Source: Bordetella parapertussis
Lineage (GTDB): Bacteria > Pseudomonadota > Gammaproteobacteria > Burkholderiales > Burkholderiaceae_C
Reading direction: 5' to 3'
DNA: 6,097 bases
NCBI GenBank assembly: GCA_945907335.1
Contig: CAMDSU010000115.1
Location: 1-6,097 of the forward strand
This document shows positions 1 through 6,097 of this stretch, in pieces; position 1 is the first letter of the stretch; each line of letters begins with the position of its first letter. A model generated the notes under the pieces. The model did no database searches. It saw only the letters and a program-made list of their open reading frames with translations, and was not told the origin of the DNA. The translations under genes were made by a program, and so were the position numbers.

Positions 1-1004
1 AGCGGCATTTGTTTGTGGACCAATTCACGCACCTGTGCGTTGTCGGTCTTTTGACCAGGCAAGCGCGAGACTGCAAACTTGCACGGCATGCCCATTTCGG
101 TTTCTAAAAATTTGCGTATGCCACGCGCGTAGGTGTCAGTGGCCACCACGGCAAAACTGGCGGTGGCAAAAAAGTCTTGGGTGACTGAGCGCCACAAGTC
201 CCACACCGGTTTGATGGTGGTGTGGCGTTCGCGTTGAATGAACGGCTCGGGGTCCAGCCCCAACAATTCGCCTAGCTTGCGTAAAAATTTGGTGGTGCTG
301 TGCAAGCCGATAGGCGCTTGCAAATAAGGGCGATCAAGGGCTTCGCACAACATGCGCCCGAATTCGCGGTACATGCAAATGTTGACATCGGCTTCTACCA
401 ATTGCGACACCTCGGCCAAATGGCTGCCCAGCGGAAACACCATGTTGATGTCTGCACCTATGCCTTGCACCATGCGGCGGATTTCGGCCAGATCGCTGGG
501 GCTGTTGAACGTACCGTAGCAAGGCCCGATGATGTTGACGCGCGGTTTTTCGCCTTCTTTGCGAACACGCTTGGGCACTTTTTTCATGCCGTATTCGGAC
601 CACAACCAGAACATGGCGCGGTTAGCGCATTGCCACTGGTCTTCGTCAATCGTGCGCGGCAAAAAGCGCATCAGGTTGGTGCCTTCTGGCGTGACACCGC
701 CGCCAATCATTTCGGCAATTGAACCGGTGACCACGACAGCAGGCAGATCGGGGTCGAGCACTTGGTGGGCACGTTTCATCGCGCCTTCTGTGCCTTCGCG
801 TCCGAGTTGTTCTTCGGCCAGACCGGTGACGACGATGGGCAATTCATGCGGTGGCAATGCATCGGTGTAATGCAATACCGAAGTAACAGGCAGGTTTTCA
901 CAACCGACAGGGCCGTCGATAACGACTTGCAAGCCTTTGATCGCGGTGAACACATACACCGCTCCCCAGTAACCGCCTGCTCTGTCGTGGTCTAGAACAA
1001 ACAT
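1..1004 (-). CDS. bchZ: Chlorophyllide a oxidoreductase subunit Z, 3' end outside the window
   Basis: BchZ forms, with BchY, the catalytic component of chlorophyllide a oxidoreductase, which reduces the C7=C8 bond of chlorophyllide a during bacteriochlorophyll a synthesis; it is related to nitrogenase NifK and to BchB/ChlB. I translated the frame by hand: 334 codons are open from the ATG at 1004 to the window edge, against roughly 480-490 residues in the family, so about the last 150 are missing. The N-terminus begins [20 protein letters not shown], a typical BchZ start. Cys35 in [10 protein letters not shown] is the expected single BchZ ligand of the [4Fe-4S] cluster shared with BchY. A CYGTFN segment lies at about residues 162-167. 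The start overlaps the bchY stop (TGATG), and a strong GAGGAG ribosome site at 1013-1018, inside the bchY end, sits 8 bases upstream. Translational coupling with bchY is therefore likely. Confidence 0.97.
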   Translation of the reverse strand, partial: MFVLDHDRAGGYWGAVYVFTAIKGLQVVIDGPVGCENLPVTSVLHYTDALPPHELPIVVTGLAEEQLGREGTEGAMKRAHQVLDPDLPAVVVTGSIAEMIGGGVTPEGTNLMRFLPRTIDEDQWQCANRAMFWLWSEYGMKKVPKRVRKEGEKPRVNIIGPCYGTFNSPSDLAEIRRMVQGIGADINMVFPLGSHLAEVSQLVEADVNICMYREFGRMLCEALDRPYLQAPIGLHSTTKFLRKLGELLGLDPEPFIQRERHTTIKPVWDLWRSVTQDFFATASFAVVATDTYARGIRKFLETEMGMPCKFAVSRLPGQKTDNAQVRELVHKQMP

Positions 1005-2533
1005 CAGCCCATCTCCTCGGCTTTGCGTTTTTTCTGTTTCTTCTCGAACTGGCGACGCACTTCTTTTTTGAAGTCAGGGTGCATGACGGGAACGTTCTCC
1101 CACACACCGGCTTCATCGCCTTGTCCGACAGTTCCGAAAAACGCCTTCATTTCGTCGAAGCGGGCTTGGTTACCCATGGCCGCATTGACCACTTGAATCA
1201 GCGAACCCGCGCCGGCCACGCCCATGAGCGGGCGAGCAGAAATAAGGTTGGTGAAATACAAAGAAGGAATACTCAACTCTTTGGCCGCTTGCACCACCGG
1301 TGTGGTGCCGATGGCGAGTTGCGGTTTGAATTCATGCATGGCTGCCAAGTCTTGCTCGAGTGACGCTCGGAACTGCACATGCACGCCTTTGGCTTGCAGC
1401 CATTCGGCATCATGCGCATTCCATGGCGTCGCAGGACAAGCGCTGCCCACATAACGCAAATCGGCACCGCACTCGATCAACAAACGCGCCACCAACAACT
1501 CGGAGCCTTCGTAGCCGCTCAAGGTGATGCGGCCATTGATTTTTTGCGATGCCAACACGCCGCGCATGGCACCCAGTGTTTGGTTGCGGGCTGCGTCGAT
1601 TTTTTCTTGGGACACATCACAGGCTTTGCCAATCGCGCCCAGCCAATCATGGGTGCCATCGATACCAACAGGCGCAGAACCCACCACCGGACGACCGGCG
1701 GCTTGGAATTCGCGCACGCTGGCGGTGTAAAACGGATGAATCGCGGCCACCGCTTTGCAGTCCAAAGCGGCATACAGTTCGCGCCATTCGCGCGTCGGAA
1801 CCACAGTACCAACCGCCAAGTCCATAGGACCGATCATTTGCGCAATGATCATCGGGTCTGCGGGGAACATTTCACCCAGCAAGGTGATGGTGGGCTTGCT
1901 GCTGCGGCCTTGGCGCGGTGCCGCCACTGGGCCGGCCATGGCTTCTTGGCGGGCGTAATGCAACATGGCACCGGCCAACACATCCTTGGCTTCTGCATGC
2001 GTAGGCACACCAAAGCCGGGCACATCGATACCGATGATGCGCACGCCATTGATTTCTTTGGGCAACAACTGCAAGGGCACACCGCTGGCGGTGGGCACAC
2101 ACAAATTGATGATGACGATGCAATCGAGTTTTTCAGGGTCGGCTTGCTCGTACACCGCTTCGCGGATGTCTTCAAACAATTTGCCGGTGACCAAGGTCTC
2201 GGAGTTGAAAGGGACATAACCGACGGTGCGACGCGCGCCGTAGAAGTGTGAAGTGAAGGTGAGGCCGTACACACAACACGCTGAACCGCTCAATATGGTG
2301 GCAGTGCGGCGCATGCGCAAGCCCACGCGCAAGGAGCCAAACGCCGGACACATGGACTGCGGTTGGTCATGCGGACCTTTGGGATAGTCTGCAGCGTACT
2401 GCGCCAACACATCGCTCTTGCCGGCCTTGGCGGCGGCGTCAAGCAATTGGTCTTTACCGGCATGACAACCCAAACCATCGGCCGCAGTGGCCGCAGCATT
2501 GGGCAAAGGTGTGATGGGAATGATGTCGCTCAT
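1004..2533 (-). CDS. bchY: Chlorophyllide a oxidoreductase subunit Y
   Basis: BchY (509 residues, a normal length) is the NifD/BchN-like partner of BchZ in the catalytic heterotetramer of chlorophyllide a oxidoreductase, a cytoplasmic enzyme that receives electrons from BchX. The cysteines expected to hold the [4Fe-4S] cluster are visible at about residues 62 ([10 protein letters not shown]), 87 (in [11 protein letters not shown]) and 145 ([10 protein letters not shown]), complementing Cys35 of BchZ. A central GYEGSELL segment at about 340-347 and SACPATPW at about 365-371 also fit the family. The N-terminal 20 or so residues are Ala/Pro-rich and look like a flexible lead. The C-terminus ends in a very basic stretch (about 489-505, rich in Lys/Arg). 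The ATG at 2533 starts 8 bases after the bchX stop, with no strong ribosome site in the gap, so reinitiation or coupling from bchX is likely. The stop overlaps the bchZ start by one base. No missing key residue or frameshift is seen. Confidence 0.97.
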   Translation of the reverse strand: MSDIIPITPLPNAAATAADGLGCHAGKDQLLDAAAKAGKSDVLAQYAADYPKGPHDQPQSMCPAFGSLRVGLRMRRTATILSGSACCVYGLTFTSHFYGARRTVGYVPFNSETLVTGKLFEDIREAVYEQADPEKLDCIVIINLCVPTASGVPLQLLPKEINGVRIIGIDVPGFGVPTHAEAKDVLAGAMLHYARQEAMAGPVAAPRQGRSSKPTITLLGEMFPADPMIIAQMIGPMDLAVGTVVPTREWRELYAALDCKAVAAIHPFYTASVREFQAAGRPVVGSAPVGIDGTHDWLGAIGKACDVSQEKIDAARNQTLGAMRGVLASQKINGRITLSGYEGSELLVARLLIECGADLRYVGSACPATPWNAHDAEWLQAKGVHVQFRASLEQDLAAMHEFKPQLAIGTTPVVQAAKELSIPSLYFTNLISARPLMGVAGAGSLIQVVNAAMGNQARFDEMKAFFGTVGQGDEAGVWENVPVMHPDFKKEVRRQFEKKQKKRKAEEMG

Positions 2534-2541
2534 GATCGGCT

Positions 2542-3549
2542 TCAGACTTCGTCGTAAACCACTTCGAGGGTTGGGCGGTCGATGACGGTTTTGCCGGTCA
2601 TATCAACTTCTGTGGCGGGCGTCATGACAAAGTCGCGACCGGTCACGTCAGCGCTGAACAAGCCCAGCAACTGGTCTTGGGTTTGTGGTTTGGGACGCTG
2701 CGGCGGTGCTTCAGCCACGTTTTTGGCCAACTCGGCAAACAGCGAACCCCATTCGCCATCTGGCTTGCCGATGATTTCGTAGCTTGCACTTTTGCGGCGG
2801 ATGTCTTCATTGGCAGGAATGGCGGCCAACACAGGAATGCCTGCATTCGCTGCAAAGGCCTGGGCCTCACCGGTGCCGTCGTCTTTGTTGATGACCATGC
2901 CGGCCACGCCGACATTGCCGCCGAGCTTGCGGAAATATTCCACCGCGCTGCAGACGTTGTTTGCAACATAGAGAGACTGCAAATCGTTGGAGGCGACGAC
3001 GATCACTTTTTGGCACATGTCGCGGGCAATCGGTAAACCGAAACCGCCGCACACCACGTCACCCAAAAAGTCGAGCAGCACATAGTCAAAACCCCACTCG
3101 TGAAAGCCGAGTTTTTCCATGGTTTCAAAGCCGTGGATGATGCCGCGCCCGCCGCAACCGCGACCCACTTCTGGGCCGCCAAGTTCCATGGCGAAGACGC
3201 CATCACGAATGAAGCAAACGTCACCGATCTTGATTTCTTCACCCGCGAGTTTTTTCTTGGATGAGGTTTCGATGATGGTGGGGCAGGCTTTGCCACCGAA
3301 CAGCAAACTGGTGGTGTCGCTCTTGGGGTCACAACCAATCAGCAAAACTTTTTTACCTTGCTGCGCCATCATGTAACTGAGGTTGGCCAGCGTGAAGCTT
3401 TTGCCAATGCCGCCCTTGCCGTAAATGGCAATGATTTGGGTTTCCTTGGTTACTTCGCCGGTGTGCACAGGATCAGGCTCTTGAAAAGCCTCTTGGCGCA
3501 GGCGATCGACAAACTGGACAGGCTTTTCGTTGCTTTGTGGGTCGCTCAT
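2542..3549 (-). CDS. bchX: Chlorophyllide a oxidoreductase iron protein, subunit X
   Basis: BchX is the NifH/BchL-like ATPase of chlorophyllide a oxidoreductase: a homodimer bridged by one [4Fe-4S] cluster that passes electrons to BchYZ with ATP hydrolysis. The 335-residue product has a Walker A loop GKGGIGKS at about 44-51, a switch-like CDPKSDTT at about 73-80, and the two cluster cysteines at about 132 (GRGCGGRG) and 167 (DVVCGGFG). The N-terminal extension of about 36 residues before the P-loop is typical of BchX and helps separate it from BchL and NifH. The ATG at 3549 has a GGAGA ribosome site at 3555-3559, 5 bases upstream. It is the first gene of a compact bchX-bchY-bchZ block and has its own promoter and operator region in the 118-base gap behind crtF. 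bchC, often found directly upstream, is not present. Confidence 0.97.
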   Translation of the reverse strand: MSDPQSNEKPVQFVDRLRQEAFQEPDPVHTGEVTKETQIIAIYGKGGIGKSFTLANLSYMMAQQGKKVLLIGCDPKSDTTSLLFGGKACPTIIETSSKKKLAGEEIKIGDVCFIRDGVFAMELGGPEVGRGCGGRGIIHGFETMEKLGFHEWGFDYVLLDFLGDVVCGGFGLPIARDMCQKVIVVASNDLQSLYVANNVCSAVEYFRKLGGNVGVAGMVINKDDGTGEAQAFAANAGIPVLAAIPANEDIRRKSASYEIIGKPDGEWGSLFAELAKNVAEAPPQRPKPQTQDQLLGLFSADVTGRDFVMTPATEVDMTGKTVIDRPTLEVVYDEV

Positions 3550-3596
3550 CGTTGTCTCCGTTTACCAGTCATGGATGAAAATTCATTCCCTTGGTT

Positions 3597-3640
3597 TGTA
3601 TTTTTGGGTTTACATTGATTTGTGTCAACTCAAATTGACG
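3597..3640. promoter_or_regulatory. Putative tandem PpsR/CrtJ operator upstream of bchX
   Basis: Two palindromes of the PpsR/CrtJ recognition form TGT-N12-ACA lie exactly 8 bp apart. The site at 3597-3614 is a perfect match with TGTA/TACA arms and covers the candidate -10. The site at 3623-3640 is TGTCA-N8-TGACG on the plus strand, one base short of a perfect 5-bp dyad, and covers the TTGACA -35. PpsR/CrtJ is known to repress photosynthesis genes under oxygen by binding such paired sites cooperatively, as described for the bchC promoter of Rhodobacter capsulatus. The sequence and spacing are seen directly; the identity of the binding protein is inferred. Confidence 0.75.
3600..3628 (-). promoter_or_regulatory. 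Putative sigma-70-type promoter for bchXYZ
   Basis: On the minus strand a perfect -35 hexamer TTGACA (3623-3628) is followed, after 17 bases, by AAAAAT (3600-3605), a four-of-six match to the -10 consensus. Transcription would begin near 3593, leaving a leader of about 45 bases before the bchX ATG. The -35 is convincing; the -10 lies in an A-rich run and its register is uncertain. Both hexamers fall inside palindromes of the PpsR/CrtJ type, which supports a repressible promoter. No terminator-like hairpin separates crtF from this promoter, so bchX can probably also be transcribed by read-through from crtEF. Confidence 0.6.
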
Positions 3641-3667
3641 TTTTATTCGCCATGCTAGGGTAATTAC

Positions 3668-4828
3668 TTACCTTTTTTGACCCAGCAGCATGCGGGTGTG
3701 CAGCGGCATCGGGTTAGCGACCGGCTCGACCGACTCAAAACCCGCCTCAAGCATGAATCCACGCAACTCAGCCGGGGTGCGCAATCGGCCGCTGCCCATG
3801 GCCAGCAAATAAAAATGGAAATAAGCGTCTCCCACGGGGGGCTTACCCGCTGGTTGGGCCATCGGCTCGGCCAGCAGCAATCGTCCGCCGCTGGGCAGCG
3901 TCTGGTAGATCTTTTGCAGCAAAGCCTTGACGACAGCGTCTGGATGGTCATGGGCCACGCGCACCAGCGTGACCAAATCTGCGCCCTTGGGCAGGGCATT
4001 GCTGATGAAACTGCCTGCGTGCACTGTGACCCGCCCGGACAAACCCGCTTGCTCCATGCGCTGAGCCGCCAAGGCTGCCACAGGGGGCAAATCCATCACA
4101 TGCAAATGCAAACTGGGAACATGTTGTGCCAGCGCCATCACCCAGCCGCCCTTGCCGCCGCCAATGTCCAGCACCTGTCGGTGCCCGGTGAAGTCATATG
4201 CCGCCAACAATTCTTCGATAACAAAACGCTGAGATGCAGACATCAGCTCGGAATAGCGCGCGACCTTTTCTGCTTCCCAGCCTTGCGGGTTATCGCCATT
4301 CATGTAGGGCCAGTAGGCTTGCATATGCGGCTGCATCTCGTCACGCAACAAGGCCAGCGGGTCGCGCATGTCGTCAAACAATACCGCGTTGTGCTCGATC
4401 ATCAAACGCAAGCCCGGATCAGCGGCCACCGGTGCGCCCAAAGCCCCCAGCCCATAACTGTCAGGGCCGCGTTGCTCGATCAATCGCAATGCCATGGCGG
4501 ATTGCAACAACCGCTGCATGGCCGCTGGTGGCATGCGGCAATGTTGCGCCAACTGTGACAGCGAACGCGGTTGCTCGCGCAACCACTCGAAGATGTGCAA
4601 ACGCACACATGCCAGCAGCACTTGCGAATGCACGAATCCCGCCATCAACTCAAACAGTTGTGCAGCACGGCGGCGCGTCACCCAGCGGGTCAGCGGATTG
4701 CTAATGGCCCAGCGGTAAAACGCCGGTGAAGTCATCCAACGGTCTAAACGTTGGTCCCATTGCTGACGCCAGCTCGGCCGCTCTGCGGCTTGCGTTGCCT
4801 GCGTTTTGGCCAAATCAAGACTTTTCAT
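3668..4828 (-). CDS. crtF: Hydroxyneurosporene-type carotenoid O-methyltransferase
   Basis: CrtF transfers a methyl group from S-adenosylmethionine to the C-1 hydroxyl of acyclic carotenoids, a late step in the spheroidene and spirilloxanthin pathways. The product is 386 residues from the ATG at 4828, close to the family length. The N-terminal half (about 55-130) looks like the winged-helix dimerisation domain of plant-type O-methyltransferases. The C-terminal half is the SAM-binding Rossmann fold, with motif I VLDIGGGKGG at about 219-228, an acidic VMDLPPV at about 244-250, and LVRVAHDHPD at about 288-297, which contains the usual catalytic-histidine region. A TTG at 4837 in the same frame would add three residues. 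I prefer the ATG, although no clear Shine-Dalgarno precedes either, so translation probably depends on coupling to crtE, whose stop is 12 bases upstream. The stop is at 3668-3670. Confidence 0.93.
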   Translation of the reverse strand: MKSLDLAKTQATQAAERPSWRQQWDQRLDRWMTSPAFYRWAISNPLTRWVTRRRAAQLFELMAGFVHSQVLLACVRLHIFEWLREQPRSLSQLAQHCRMPPAAMQRLLQSAMALRLIEQRGPDSYGLGALGAPVAADPGLRLMIEHNAVLFDDMRDPLALLRDEMQPHMQAYWPYMNGDNPQGWEAEKVARYSELMSASQRFVIEELLAAYDFTGHRQVLDIGGGKGGWVMALAQHVPSLHLHVMDLPPVAALAAQRMEQAGLSGRVTVHAGSFISNALPKGADLVTLVRVAHDHPDAVVKALLQKIYQTLPSGGRLLLAEPMAQPAGKPPVGDAYFHFYLLAMGSGRLRTPAELRGFMLEAGFESVEPVANPMPLHTRMLLGQKR

Positions 4829-4840
4829 GGCACACAACTA

Positions 4841-5746
4841 TCAGGCGCTGACCCGTTTAGGTGGGCTGACCAATTGGCGTGAAATCAGCGCGCATGCGTC
4901 CGGTGGTACCAAGCGTTCTGATTCGCTCAACACCAATTGCCGCATGGCCGCACGGCTTTCGCAAGCAGGCACAGAATCCACTGCGGTTTGCATCAGTGCA
5001 TTGAAATAATCCAACGCTCCCACCAAACCCAAATCGGCAGCGGCACTTGGGCGGCCATGGTGCGCATCTTGTCCGGCGGGTTTGCCCAATTGATCGGCTT
5101 GCATCATCACATCGCGAATATCGTCAGCGACTTGATAGGCCTCACCCAAGGTGTCTCCAAGTTTGCGCCACGGTGCTGGGTCAACACCCGCAGCCAATGC
5201 GCCAGCGCAAGTGGCAGCGACAAACAACGCGCCGGTTTTGGCGCGTTGGTATTGGCTGAGTTCCACACGCGATTCACATTCCCACGCCTGCCCGGCGACG
5301 ATGCCGTCAGGCGCGCCAACGCCATCGCTGATGACGCTGAGCAATTGCACGGTTCGCATCGGGTGCAAACGGCCGCTGTACGCCAGCGTCTGATAGGCCA
5401 TGATGATCAAAGCGTCACCGGTCAACAGCGCCAACGGTTCGCCAAATTGTTTGTGCACCGTGACTTGCCCTCGGCGCATATCTGCATCGTCAAAACAAGG
5501 CATGTCATCGTGAACCAATGATGCGCAATGCAAGAGTTCTATGGCCACAGCTGCTGCATTGGTCAGCGCAATATCGTCCTCACCACAGGCCTTGGCAACC
5601 GCCAGGCATAACTGCGGACGGATACGCGCACCGCCTGGAAACACCGCATGTCGCATAGCCTCCATCAGTCGTGGCGGGGCAGTGCTGGTTTTTGTCCGTG
5701 AAAAATGCTGCTCAAGGGCAGCTTCTATGCGGTTAATCAAGCTCAT
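4841..5746 (-). CDS. crtE: Geranylgeranyl diphosphate synthase (short-chain polyprenyl synthase)
   Basis: CrtE condenses isopentenyl diphosphate with allylic diphosphates to make GGPP, the precursor of phytoene and of the bacteriochlorophyll tail. The 301-residue product shows the first aspartate-rich motif DDMPCFDD at about 80-87, followed by MRRG, and the second, DDIRD, at about 208-212. GKPAGQDA at about 221-228 and the N-terminal PGGARIRPQL at about 37-46 are also typical of the family. The frame stays open upstream to a TTG at 5803, but that codon falls at the predicted transcription start and the 19 extra residues do not resemble the family. The ATG at 5746, leading into SLINRIEAALEQ, is therefore chosen. 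It has a G-rich ribosome-site candidate at 5751-5755, only 3-4 bases away. A farnesyl diphosphate synthase role cannot be excluded by motifs alone, but pairing with crtF in a photosynthesis cluster argues for CrtE. Confidence 0.92.
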   Translation of the reverse strand: MSLINRIEAALEQHFSRTKTSTAPPRLMEAMRHAVFPGGARIRPQLCLAVAKACGEDDIALTNAAAVAIELLHCASLVHDDMPCFDDADMRRGQVTVHKQFGEPLALLTGDALIIMAYQTLAYSGRLHPMRTVQLLSVISDGVGAPDGIVAGQAWECESRVELSQYQRAKTGALFVAATCAGALAAGVDPAPWRKLGDTLGEAYQVADDIRDVMMQADQLGKPAGQDAHHGRPSAAADLGLVGALDYFNALMQTAVDSVPACESRAAMRQLVLSESERLVPPDACALISRQLVSPPKRVSA

Positions 5747-5749
5747 GGG

Positions 5750-5764
5750 ACCCCCTGATGGGGT
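5750..5764 (-). promoter_or_regulatory. Possible hairpin covering the crtE ribosome-binding site
   Basis: In the crtE leader RNA, ACCCC (5764-5760) can pair with GGGGU (5754-5750) around a five-base loop. The G tract is the only Shine-Dalgarno-like sequence before the ATG at 5746, so the stem would hide it. The stem is short (5 bp), and whether it forms or matters in the cell is unknown. Confidence 0.35.
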
Positions 5765-5773
5765 GGTAACTAC

Positions 5774-5793
5774 CGCCTCGACAATTCGAGGCG
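5774..5793 (-). promoter_or_regulatory. Perfect 8-bp hairpin near the 5' end of the crtE leader
   Basis: Inverted arms CGCCTCGA (5774-5781) and TCGAGGCG (5786-5793) are perfectly complementary around a four-base loop, six of the eight pairs being G-C. The predicted transcription start is about 10 bases upstream, which places the stem almost at the 5' end of the mRNA. No U tract follows, so it does not look like an intrinsic terminator. A 5'-end stabilising stem or part of a leader switch would fit. As a DNA palindrome it could instead be a protein-binding site. Confidence 0.5.
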
Positions 5794-5804
5794 ACATCCA
5801 CAAG

Positions 5805-5848
5805 TGTCAATTTAACATGACACTATGGTTTGTCAACCAGATATTTCA
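5805..5848. promoter_or_regulatory. Putative tandem PpsR/CrtJ operator upstream of crtE
   Basis: The promoter-proximal site at 5805-5822 is a perfect TGTCA-N8-TGACA dyad, an ideal TGT-N12-ACA match, and overlaps the -10 candidate. Exactly 8 bp away, the distal site at 5831-5848 reads TGT-N12-TCA on the plus strand, one mismatch from the consensus, and overlaps the TTGACA -35. This is the paired, 8-bp-spaced layout known for cooperative CrtJ binding. It predicts oxygen (and possibly light) repression of crtEF and of downstream genes by read-through. No ppsR gene lies in the window. Confidence 0.75.
5809..5836 (-). promoter_or_regulatory. Putative sigma-70-type promoter for crtEF
   Basis: On the minus strand a perfect -35 TTGACA (5831-5836) and a -10 candidate TAAATT (5809-5814, four of six matches) are separated by 16 bases, with a TG one base upstream of the -10 as in extended -10 promoters. 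The start would be near 5801-5803, giving a leader of about 55 bases before the crtE ATG at 5746. Each hexamer sits inside a PpsR/CrtJ-type palindrome. The hexamers are seen; their activity is inferred. Confidence 0.65.
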
Positions 5849-5866
5849 CCAGTCAATGTGAGCTAT

Positions 5867-6097
5867 TTACATGCCCAAGGGGCTGACGCCAAATAACCAG
5901 CGGTGACCGCCAAACAACAAAATGGCCCACGCTGCCACCCCGACCAAGACCACGAGCCAGGTATTGGACATGCTGACAACAGGTGGCGCAAGGTCTGATG
6001 GCGCGTCAAGGGCGGCCAAGCGGTCACGCTGGCGGGCGGCACGGAAATTGAGCATGGCCCACAACAAAAATGCGCCAAACAACACCACATCGGCCGC
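5867..6097 (-). CDS. NnrU-family membrane protein, C-terminal fragment (5' end outside the window)
   Basis: The frame is open to the right edge and 76 residues are present, ending at the TAA at 5867-5869. The fragment begins AADVVLFGAFLLWAMLNFRA, which closely resembles the C-terminal third of NnrU-family proteins of Comamonadaceae. It ends in an HRWLFGVSPLG motif that is also usual for the family. Two hydrophobic segments are visible (about fragment residues 4-18 and 47-64), with an Arg-rich link (RAARQRDR) between them. NnrU proteins are multi-pass inner-membrane proteins. The name comes from a gene linked to nitric oxide/nitrite metabolism, and distant relatives include the plant 15-cis-zeta-carotene isomerase Z-ISO. 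The biochemical role here is unknown. It is transcribed toward crtE; the crtE promoter lies just past its stop and no terminator is seen between them. Confidence 0.8.
   Translation of the reverse strand, partial: AADVVLFGAFLLWAMLNFRAARQRDRLAALDAPSDLAPPVVSMSNTWLVVLVGVAAWAILLFGGHRWLFGVSPLGM

Noticed and set aside
300..722. A 140-codon open frame on the plus strand opposite bchZ
   Set aside because: It uses the exact complementary codon register of bchZ and is explained by it. The minus-strand frame is open over the full 1-1004 and encodes conserved BchZ sequence.
1379..2251. A 290-codon open frame on the plus strand opposite bchY
   Set aside because: It is fully antisense to a clearly conserved gene. 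Its composition (His/Gly/Ala-rich) is typical of a reverse-frame shadow in GC-rich DNA, and it has no recognisable domain.
3575..3586. A short palindrome (ATGAA, two bases, TTCAT) in the bchX leader
   Set aside because: The arms are only 5 bp, AT-rich and almost without a loop. Such a match is expected by chance, and it does not resemble a regulator site I can name with confidence.
3677..4558. A 293-codon open frame on the plus strand opposite crtF
   Set aside because: It is a shadow of the crtF codon bias. The translation is rich in Gln, His and Arg with no family motif, and it has no promoter or ribosome site of its own.
4937..5521. A 194-codon open frame on the plus strand opposite crtE
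   Set aside because: It is antisense to the conserved polyprenyl synthase motifs and has no recognisable protein features.
5774..5793. The perfect inverted repeat read as an intrinsic terminator of the NnrU gene
   Set aside because: No U-rich tract follows the stem in the transcription direction, and it lies downstream of the crtE promoter rather than directly after the NnrU stop.
5747..5803. A longer crtE beginning at TTG 5803 (19 extra residues)
   Set aside because: The TTG coincides with the predicted transcription start, no ribosome site precedes it, and the extra residues overlap the leader hairpins. The ATG at 5746 gives a family-like N-terminus.

Overview
The window is a piece of a photosynthesis gene cluster (PGC) from a purple, bacteriochlorophyll a-producing proteobacterium. 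All six genes recognised lie on the minus strand. The protein sequences, the moderately high GC content and the Comamonadaceae-like NnrU fragment at the right edge suggest a freshwater betaproteobacterium of the Limnohabitans/Rhodoferax type. That assignment is an inference from recognised sequence style, not from a search.

Read in the direction of transcription (from high to low coordinates), the layout has two blocks. First comes the 3' end of an NnrU-family membrane protein gene (5867-6097). A 120-base gap follows, holding a promoter, a probable PpsR/CrtJ operator pair and two possible leader hairpins. Next are crtE (GGPP synthase) and crtF (hydroxyneurosporene-type O-methyltransferase), 12 bases apart. 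A second gap of 118 bases carries another promoter with another probable PpsR/CrtJ operator pair. It leads into bchX, bchY and the 5' two-thirds of bchZ, which are tightly packed (8-base gap, then a 1-base overlap) and encode the three subunits of chlorophyllide a oxidoreductase (COR). bchZ runs off the left edge.

Functionally, crtE supplies GGPP, which can feed both carotenoids and the bacteriochlorophyll tail. crtF performs a late methylation of acyclic carotenoids. BchXYZ reduces the C7=C8 bond that converts the chlorin into a bacteriochlorin. No transcription terminator is visible between crtF and bchX, so the superoperon arrangement known from Rhodobacter and Rubrivivax (crtEF running into bch and then puf) is plausible, with an extra internal start at bchX.

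The most notable observations concern regulation. Both gaps carry two TGT-N12-ACA-type palindromes separated by exactly 8 bp. One overlaps a perfect TTGACA -35 and the other overlaps the -10. This is the geometry described for the CrtJ-repressed bchC promoter of Rhodobacter capsulatus. bchC, usually found between crtF and bchX, is absent here, yet the position just upstream of bchX has a bchC-like promoter. The genes themselves are ordinary members of known families; I found no evidence of a wholly new system.
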